Assembly (NCBI GenBank): GCA_045536425.1
Contig: JAZSNN010000015.1
Coordinates: forward strand, 62,001-126,000
DNA: 64,000 nucleotides
Origin: UBA11540 sp045536425
GTDB lineage: Bacteria > Bacillota > Clostridia > Oscillospirales > Ruminococcaceae
Reading direction: 5' to 3'
Shown: positions 59,033 through 64,000 of the stretch, piece by piece
Position numbering within the stretch: position 1 is the first letter of the stretch
Layout of the letters: each line of letters begins with the position of its first letter
Program-made: the position numbers and the translations under genes
The notes under the pieces: generated by a model
The model's input: only the letters and a program-made list of their open reading frames with translations
What the model was told of the DNA's origin: nothing
Database searches by the model: none

Positions 59033-59059
59033 AGAAAAACGCCACTGTAAAAGTGGCGT
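59033..59059 (-). terminator. Terminator after ptsH
   Basis: On the minus strand ACGCCACT-TTTAC-AGTGGCGT followed by TTTTC; it ends the single-gene ptsH transcript. Confidence 0.85.
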
Positions 59060-59073
59060 GTTCGGTTGTTTAA

Positions 59074-59343
59074 TTAGTTTTCGCTCTTAAAACCAGATTC
59101 AATAAAGCTTACCAAAGACTCAACAGCATTTACCTCGTCGGGTCCGTCAGCAATAATTCTAATAGTTGTTCCGCTAACGATACCAAGAGAAAGTACGCCA
59201 AGCAAACTCTTAGCATTTACTCTACGCTCTTCTTTCTCGACCCAGATAGAAGATTTGAATTCATTGGACTTCTGGATGAAAAATGTAGCAGGACGCGCGT
59301 GGAGTCCTTCGGGATTCTTTACGCTTACTTCTTTTACAAACAT
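59074..59343 (-). CDS. ptsH: Phosphocarrier protein HPr
   Basis: 89-aa HPr. The phosphorylated His15 is in EGLHARPAT and Ser46, the HPr-kinase target, in NAKSLLG; both positions agree exactly with the family numbering, so it can serve sugar phosphotransfer and CcpA-dependent catabolite control (not Crh). The ATG has GGAGG. It is monocistronic with its own consensus-like promoter and terminator; ptsI is not nearby. Confidence 0.96.
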   Translation of the reverse strand: MFVKEVSVKNPEGLHARPATFFIQKSNEFKSSIWVEKEERRVNAKSLLGVLSLGIVSGTTIRIIADGPDEVNAVESLVSFIESGFKSEN

Positions 59344-59434
59344 TGTGTTACCTCCATTTCAGACCACAAGCCTAAAAACATTTCAACTTTCGCCTGATTT
59401 CGTAAATCATTTTAATTGGTATATCCTATACTAA

Positions 59435-59463
59435 ATTATATCTTTAGTATCGTGGGCAGTCAA
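59435..59463 (-). promoter_or_regulatory. Promoter of ptsH
   Basis: On the minus strand -35 TTGACT (59463-59458), 17-bp spacer, -10 TATAAT (59440-59435). Confidence 0.85.
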
Positions 59464-59613
59464 TCGAAAAATCCGTTATTTCCCGCAACATTGCAAAAAA
59501 TCTATCAGTCTTATATAAATATTTAAAATCGTGGCGCCTTTTTTGTATATTTTGTATATATTTTTTCAACATATTAAGCAAATTAAACAAATGAAATATT
59601 TGGTAATCAACTG

Positions 59614-59642
59614 TTGAATTTGTTGGTCTTTTTGTGTATAAT
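59614..59642 (+). promoter_or_regulatory. Promoter of rsmA
   Basis: -35 TTGAAT, 17-bp spacer, -10 TATAAT, 26 nt before the rsmA ATG. Confidence 0.8.
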
Positions 59643-59668
59643 ATATTCGGCAGATCGGAGCGTGTTAT

Positions 59669-60529
59669 ATGGAACTTTACAATATAGGTACAATCAACGA
59701 CGTTCTTCGAAGGCATAACTTTACCTTTTCGAAGGCGCTGGGTCAAAATTTTATAGTAAATCCCACCGTATGTCCTCGAATCGCGGAGATGGGAAACGCT
59801 AAAAAGGGATTTGGTGTTATCGAAATCGGTGCAGGTATTGGCGTACTTACTGCAGAGCTTGCAAAACGTGCGGAAAAGGTAGTTTGCATTGAAATTGACT
59901 CCCGACTTCTTCCCGTGCTTGATGAAACACTTGCAGAGTTTGATAACGTAAAGATAATCAATGCTGACGTTTTGAAAACTGATATTGCTAAGGTAATCGA
60001 CGAAGAGTTTGAGGGACTTGATGTTGCCATATGCGCTAATCTCCCATACTATATCACCTCTCCGATTTTGATGTATCTTCTTGAATCCAGACTTCCGGTA
60101 AAATCTATAACTGTTATGGTGCAAAAAGAAGCTGCTCGCAGAATCTGTGCAAAACCCGGTACCCGTGATGTCGGTGCCTTGAGCTTAGCAGTCAGATATT
60201 ACAGCGAGCCCAAGATACTATTTGACGTCTCCAGAGGAAGCTTTATGCCGTCTCCTGACGTTGATTCTTCGGTCATTCGGCTAGACGTTTCCCCCGTTCC
60301 TACGGTTAATGTTTCCAGCCCTGAAATGTTCTTTAAAACTGTAAAGGGTGGCTTTTCACAGCGCAGGAAAACTCTTGTCAATTCCCTTTCCTCTTTCCTT
60401 GCAAAGCCAAAGGGCGAAATCACCGCCATACTACAAGCCCTTGACATAGAAACAACTGTAAGACCCGAACAACTTACCATCGAACAGTTTGCATTAATCA
60501 GCGATGAACTTAGCGAAACGGAGAACTGA
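59669..60529 (+). CDS. rsmA: 16S rRNA (adenine1518-N6/adenine1519-N6)-dimethyltransferase RsmA (KsgA)
   Basis: 286-aa SAM methyltransferase that dimethylates two adenines near the 3' end of 16S rRNA. N-terminal FSKALGQNFIVNP, motif I VIEIGAGIGVLTAELA, ADVLKTDIAK, the catalytic NLPYYITSPILMYLLE and C-terminal FSQRRKTLVNSL are seen. It has its own promoter and is followed 2 nt later by a membrane-protein gene. In many Firmicutes it is next to rnmV; here it is not. Confidence 0.97.
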   Translation: MELYNIGTINDVLRRHNFTFSKALGQNFIVNPTVCPRIAEMGNAKKGFGVIEIGAGIGVLTAELAKRAEKVVCIEIDSRLLPVLDETLAEFDNVKIINADVLKTDIAKVIDEEFEGLDVAICANLPYYITSPILMYLLESRLPVKSITVMVQKEAARRICAKPGTRDVGALSLAVRYYSEPKILFDVSRGSFMPSPDVDSSVIRLDVSPVPTVNVSSPEMFFKTVKGGFSQRRKTLVNSLSSFLAKPKGEITAILQALDIETTVRPEQLTIEQFALISDELSETEN

Positions 60530-60531
60530 TT

Positions 60532-61386
60532 ATGAGTTTCAGAAAAATGAATCTAATTACAATACCTACCGCTATTTTACTTGTGGTTTTTAGGTTTTTC
60601 CATCTTCTATATGCAACGGATAAAACAAGCGGTTTCTCTGCTTCTTTGATATACGACATCGTGCTGTATTCGGTTTTAGGAGCCGTTATGCTATTTATCA
60701 TTTTCAATTTTTATTATACCAGACGCACAATTCCGTCAACTGATAGAAAAAATTCAAGGTTGATTTCCTACACAGTAATAATATTTGCAGTTTACTGCGA
60801 ATTTATGTCTGTTTTATATCTGCTTGAAACCAAAAACATTATTAAAACCGATAATTCCAACATTCAGCTTATACAAACCATTAAAACCGTTTGTGCTGTT
60901 TTGGGAATTATCGTTGGAATTTGTTTAGTTTTCGAAAGTGTAAAGGCAATGTCGATTCCTGCATACACTCCAAATCTTTTGATTAGCTGCGTTGTAGTTT
61001 TGTATTTCATAGTTATGCTTTTCACCTTTTATGTAACGCACGACACTATGGTTACTGTACCTCAAAACCTTTTGGGTCTCTTTTTCTGGATGTCTGCCGC
61101 TATGTTTGCTTATGCATTTCTCAGATATCTTTCCGGTTCTAAAGCCACCGAAAGCTATAAACTGGCCTTGATATTTGGTTATTTCACTGCTGTTTGCGGT
61201 GCAGTAGTCTGTGTTCCAAGAATAGTAGCGTCATTCTTCGTAAACTTTACATTTACTTCGTTTAACTCAATTGAGCAGATTATGATTCTACCCACAACAC
61301 TCCTTTCAATAGCTATTGTATACAGCCTTATGCTTTCACCCGTCTGTGATAAAGCGCAAGAAATTCAGAAAGGTGAAGAAATATGA
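60532..61386 (+). CDS. Hypothetical polytopic membrane protein
   Basis: 284 aa. About eight hydrophobic segments are visible (roughly 8-28, 42-62, 78-98, 120-140, 152-172, 180-200, 212-232, 250-270). It has no recognisable domain and no catalytic motif. The ATG lies 2 nt after the rsmA stop. The stop overlaps the start of the AbrB-type gene (ATGA). The tight coupling suggests it acts with that regulator, but the link is not known. Confidence 0.75.
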   Translation: MSFRKMNLITIPTAILLVVFRFFHLLYATDKTSGFSASLIYDIVLYSVLGAVMLFIIFNFYYTRRTIPSTDRKNSRLISYTVIIFAVYCEFMSVLYLLETKNIIKTDNSNIQLIQTIKTVCAVLGIIVGICLVFESVKAMSIPAYTPNLLISCVVVLYFIVMLFTFYVTHDTMVTVPQNLLGLFFWMSAAMFAYAFLRYLSGSKATESYKLALIFGYFTAVCGAVVCVPRIVASFFVNFTFTSFNSIEQIMILPTTLLSIAIVYSLMLSPVCDKAQEIQKGEEI

Positions 61387-61634
61387 AAAAATCTGTAACA
61401 ACACGCGAAATCGATTCGCTCGGCAGAATTGTAATTCCCGCCCCTGTTCGACGTGCTTTGAGAATACAACCTAAAACTCTTGTTGATATTTATATAGAAG
61501 ACGGTCACATTTCAATATATAAGCACTCGCCTTCGTGCGTTTTTTGTTCAAGCGAAGATGAACTAAAGCAGGTTTCGGGAAAACCTGTGTGCAAAAAATG
61601 TATAACTAAAATTAAAAACATTCAAAACTTTTAG
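61383..61634 (+). CDS. AbrB-family transcriptional regulator with C-terminal zinc ribbon
   Basis: 83 aa. A swapped-hairpin AbrB domain at about 1-48 with TREIDSLGRIVIPAPVRRALRI. The C-terminal part has C52-x2-C55 and C70-x2-C73, a zinc-ribbon-like site. Clostridial AbrB proteins with such an extension are known, and the regulon is not. It shares an ATGA overlap with the preceding membrane-protein gene and has a weak relation to SpoVT/AbrB transition-state regulators. Confidence 0.9.
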   Translation: MKKSVTTREIDSLGRIVIPAPVRRALRIQPKTLVDIYIEDGHISIYKHSPSCVFCSSEDELKQVSGKPVCKKCITKIKNIQNF

Positions 61635-61640
61635 TTTTTG

Positions 61641-61669
61641 TTGCCTTTTTTATAATTTTGGTATATACT
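61641..61669 (+). promoter_or_regulatory. Promoter of gltX
   Basis: -35 TTGCCT, 17-bp spacer, -10 TATACT, 35 nt before the gltX ATG. Confidence 0.65.
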
Positions 61670-61704
61670 TACTCTATATGTAATTCAAATCAGAGGTGTA
61701 AAAA

Positions 61705-63162
61705 ATGACATTCAATGAGGTTCGTACACGTTTTGCTCCCAGTCCCACAGGCTATATGCATGTTGGTAATCTGAGAACAGCACTCTATGCTTATTTGCTT
61801 ACAAAATCGAAAGACGGAAAATTCATCCTGCGCATTGAGGACACAGACCAAGAAAGATATGTCGAAGGCGCAGTAGATATTATCTATAACACCCTTAGAG
61901 AAACAGGTCTTCTTTGGGATGAAGGTCCCGATGTTGGCGGTCCCGTTGCTCCCTATATTCAGAGCGAAAGAATGGGAATGTACAAGGACTATGCTATCCA
62001 GCTTATTGAAGCAGGACACGCTTATTATTGCTTCTGTGATAAGGACAGACTCGAAGAGTCCAGACTTCTTCAAAAGGCTTCCGGTATGCCTACAAAATAT
62101 GACGGACACTGTCGCAATCTCTCTAAAGAAGAGATTGAAGAGAAACTTGCAGCAGGTATCCCCTACGTAATCAGACAGAAGATTCCTACCGAAGGCACCA
62201 CAAGCTTCCACGACCTTGTATTTGGTGATATCTCGGTCGATAACAGCGACCTTGATGACCAGATTCTTATAAAGACTGACGGAATGCCTACCTACAACTT
62301 TGCAAACGTTATTGACGATCACACAATGGGCATTACACACGTTATCAGAGGTAATGAATATCTTTCCTCTACTCCTAAGTACAATCTGCTGTATCAGGCA
62401 TTTGGTTGGGAAATCCCCGTATATATCCACTGCAGTCCTGTTATGAAAAACGCCACCGAAAAGCTTTCCAAGAGAAACGGTGACGCTTCCTTCCAGGACC
62501 TCGTTGCAAAAGGATATCTCAAAGAAGCAGTTCTCAACTACATTGCGCTTCTTGGATGGAGTCCCAAGGGCGATAGAGAAATCTTTACACTTGATGAGCT
62601 CGTAAAAGAATTTGATGTTTCAGGCATTTCAAAGTCCCCTGCTATCTTTGATATTCAAAAACTCAACTACATCAACAGCGAATATATCAAAAAGCTTTCC
62701 CCCGAAGCTTTCCACGATCTCGCGCTTGATTGGATTAGAAAATCTGTTACAAGAGACGACGTTGATACACGCGTTGTTGCAAGTGTTCTTCAGCAAAGAA
62801 CCAACGTTTTGAGCGAAATACCCGAGCAGATCGACTTTATCGACGTTCTCCCCGAGTATGACCTTGCAATGTACGAGAACAAGAAGATGAAAACAAACGC
62901 TGAGACAAGCCTTGAGGTTCTCAAGGAAATTCTCGAAGTTCTCAAAACACTCGATGATTTTACAATCGAAGGTATTCACACAGCAATGTTTGCTTTGATT
63001 GAAAAGCTCGGTGTTAAGAACGGATATCTTCTCTGGCCTTTGCGTGTTGCTCTCAGCGGAAAACAGTTTACCCCCGGTGGTGGAATTGAAATTGCCGCTA
63101 TTCTCGGTAAAGATGATTCGATCAAAAGAATCGAAAAAGCAATAGAACTTTTGTCTAAATAA
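61705..63162 (+). CDS. gltX: Glutamyl-tRNA synthetase
   Basis: 485-aa class I synthetase. HIGH-like motif in RFAPSPTGYMHVGNLRTALY (Rossmann), FILRIEDTDQERYV, GMPTYNFANVIDDHTMGITHVIRGNEYLSSTP (in parts) and KMSKS-like KLSKRNGDASF. The C-terminal anticodon-binding domain has LLWPLRVALSGKQFTPGG. Bacterial GluRS often also charges tRNA-Gln for GatCAB. ATG with GAGGTG upstream. Ends in a bidirectional terminator. Confidence 0.96.
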   Translation: MTFNEVRTRFAPSPTGYMHVGNLRTALYAYLLTKSKDGKFILRIEDTDQERYVEGAVDIIYNTLRETGLLWDEGPDVGGPVAPYIQSERMGMYKDYAIQLIEAGHAYYCFCDKDRLEESRLLQKASGMPTKYDGHCRNLSKEEIEEKLAAGIPYVIRQKIPTEGTTSFHDLVFGDISVDNSDLDDQILIKTDGMPTYNFANVIDDHTMGITHVIRGNEYLSSTPKYNLLYQAFGWEIPVYIHCSPVMKNATEKLSKRNGDASFQDLVAKGYLKEAVLNYIALLGWSPKGDREIFTLDELVKEFDVSGISKSPAIFDIQKLNYINSEYIKKLSPEAFHDLALDWIRKSVTRDDVDTRVVASVLQQRTNVLSEIPEQIDFIDVLPEYDLAMYENKKMKTNAETSLEVLKEILEVLKTLDDFTIEGIHTAMFALIEKLGVKNGYLLWPLRVALSGKQFTPGGGIEIAAILGKDDSIKRIEKAIELLSK

Positions 63163-63166
63163 ACGT

Positions 63167-63196
63167 AAAAAGACGGCTCAACGAGCCGTCTTTTTT
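63167..63196. terminator. Bidirectional terminator between gltX and the aldo/keto reductase gene
   Basis: AAAAAGACGGCTC-AAC-GAGCCGTCTTTTTT; A and T runs flank both sides, between convergent genes. Confidence 0.9.
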
Positions 63197-64000
63197 ATAT
63201 CGAGCTTAAGGCTGTTATGTCTTCTTGTGACATCGAAAAATCCACGTTTCGCATTGAATCGTCAAGTTGTTTTACTGAAGAACAACCTATAATCGAAGCT
63301 GCAGGAACGAGATTTGAGTTTATATAGCTAAGTACAACCGTTGCAGGAGAAACTGCGTGCTTTTTGCAATACGCCTTCACCCATTCAATCTTGGCAATAT
63401 TTCTGTCGCACAAAAACCTATCGACGATTTTTTTATTCAAGCTGTTAAAGCCCTGTTCAATGGCTTTTGAAAACAAACCCTTTGCTTGTGAAGAAAAAGC
63501 CATAACGGGAAACTCATTTTTGAGATACCAACTATATTCTTTACCGTTCATACATACTAAAGTGGGGTCGTTCAGGCTCTCGGGAGTTGCATAAGCAACG
63601 TTCCAATGTATCTGACTGATAGAAAAGGGTGTAAAGTTATTAGCCTTTGCAATGCTATTAGCATATTCTATTCTTTCTACAGTCCAATTTGAAGCACCCA
63701 AAACACGTATTGTGCCATTTTTAACATACTCATTTAGAGTAGACATAACATCACAAATATCGGCATTTAGATCATCTCGATGAAGAAAATACACGTCGAT
63801 ATAACTAGTATTTAAACACTCCAAGCTCAGTCCGATATCCTCAATGATATCTGCACTAGTTACTCGTCTTTTCCCATCAACAGAAGGATGTGCACCTTTT
63901 GTCGATAGCACAACCTTTTCGCGCATACGCCTTGACTCCATCCATTCACCGACTATTTTTTCACTTGCCGATACACCGCCTTGCAACCACTGTGCATAGC
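63195..64000 (-). CDS. Aldo/keto reductase family protein (5' truncated by window edge)
   Basis: The minus-strand frame stays open to base 64000 and reads YAQWLQGGVSASEKIVGEW at its left end, so the TTG at 63986 is not the start. About 268 residues are visible. Aldo/keto reductase motifs are VVLSTKGAH, SLECLNTSYIDVYFLHRDD, LGASNWTVERI, SQIHWNVA and the C-terminal SIIGCSSVKQLDDSM. The N-terminal barrel part with the catalytic Asp and Tyr lies outside. The substrate is unknown. Confidence 0.88.
   Translation of the reverse strand, partial: YAQWLQGGVSASEKIVGEWMESRRMREKVVLSTKGAHPSVDGKRRVTSADIIEDIGLSLECLNTSYIDVYFLHRDDLNADICDVMSTLNEYVKNGTIRVLGASNWTVERIEYANSIAKANNFTPFSISQIHWNVAYATPESLNDPTLVCMNGKEYSWYLKNEFPVMAFSSQAKGLFSKAIEQGFNSLNKKIVDRFLCDRNIAKIEWVKAYCKKHAVSPATVVLSYINSNLVPAASIIGCSSVKQLDDSMRNVDFSMSQEDITALSSI

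Larger units (their letters stand above)
59344..59668. other. Intergenic region between ptsH and rsmA
   Basis: 325 bases without a gene. It holds the divergent promoters of ptsH and rsmA, an 85-nt ptsH leader and AT-rich sequence in between; I see no further ORF or RNA structure. Confidence 0.6.

Noticed and set aside
59444..60124. 226-codon minus-strand frame overlapping rsmA
   Set aside because: No SD and no similarity; most of it is antisense to rsmA and the rest covers the promoter region.
1..64000. CRISPR array, tRNA or rRNA genes, insertion sequences
   Set aside because: Reading the intergenic regions gave no regularly spaced repeats, cloverleaf with CCA end, rRNA blocks or transposase frame.

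Overview
The window is chromosomal DNA of a low-GC, endospore-forming member of the Clostridia; gene content and order suggest an Oscillospiraceae/Ruminococcaceae-like gut anaerobe, but the genus cannot be read from the sequence. Evidence for sporulation is a 27-codon spoVM gene with a TTG start, a CwlD-type cortex amidase and a PdaA-type de-N-acetylase. Other Firmicutes hallmarks are PrkC/PrpC, MurT/GatD, HPr with His15 and Ser46, and SAM-I, lysine and T-box leader RNAs. I find no tRNA, rRNA, CRISPR array, IS element or prophage. Most of the window is core metabolism and information processing.

Layout. 1-5640 (+): rlmN (cut by the left edge), prpC, prkC, rsgA, thiN, a 45-aa membrane microprotein and spoVM. 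5665-8687 (-): metK behind a SAM-I riboswitch, then a zinc-ribbon/PASTA pseudokinase. 8760-14033 (+): rpsB-tsf, then a lysine riboswitch controlling dapA-dapB-lysA. 14037-25142 (-): fumarase beta subunit, a DivIVA-domain protein with an apparent frameshift, a PLP lyase, GNAT, two M42 peptidases, murD, a Xer recombinase, a DUF6873-like protein and an ABC-type permease/adaptor pair. 25264-25482 (+): a Cys-rich small protein. 25454-34459 (-): radA, cwlD, a membrane protein, helicase loader, DnaD protein, a 52-aa protein, a DHHW/MBOAT pair lacking its catalytic residues, rnmV and holA. 34456-42107 (-): comEC, a HIT protein, alaS behind a T-box, nifU-nifS behind a promoter with two matching operators, and rnhA. 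42321-43283 (+): pdaA-like gene. 43319-54876 (-): a PPi-type phosphofructokinase, a seven-gene aromatic amino-acid operon (aroF-B-A-C-pheA-aroE-K), rqcH, nif3, trmK and a DUF1858 protein. 55068-57099 (+): murT-gatD. 57135-59343 (-): uvrC and ptsH. 59669-63162 (+): rsmA, a membrane protein, an AbrB-type regulator and gltX. The right edge holds a truncated aldo/keto reductase on the minus strand.

How genes work together. PrpC and PrkC form a phosphatase/kinase pair that senses cell-wall fragments. MurD, MurT/GatD, CwlD and the PdaA-like protein act on peptidoglycan in growth and spore cortex. The aro genes supply chorismate and PheA diverts it to phenylpyruvate. NifS/NifU build Fe-S clusters that RlmN and other enzymes need. 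RadA, HolA, the helicase loader, the DnaD protein, UvrC, Xer and RNase HI serve replication and repair. Many genes overlap by 1-25 nt, and I replaced several long predicted starts with internal starts that have a better Shine-Dalgarno (SD) sequence.

The least ordinary observations are: the DHHW/MBOAT pair in which both proteins have lost their signature catalytic residues; the zinc-ribbon PASTA pseudokinase; the DivIVA reading frame broken at a T7 run just before a UGA, with a 50-codon continuation that ends 7 nt before the next gene; twin TATAC-N7-GTATA operators over the nifS promoter; and a perfect inverted repeat in front of a Cys-terminated microprotein next to spoVM. No clearly new multi-gene system is evident.
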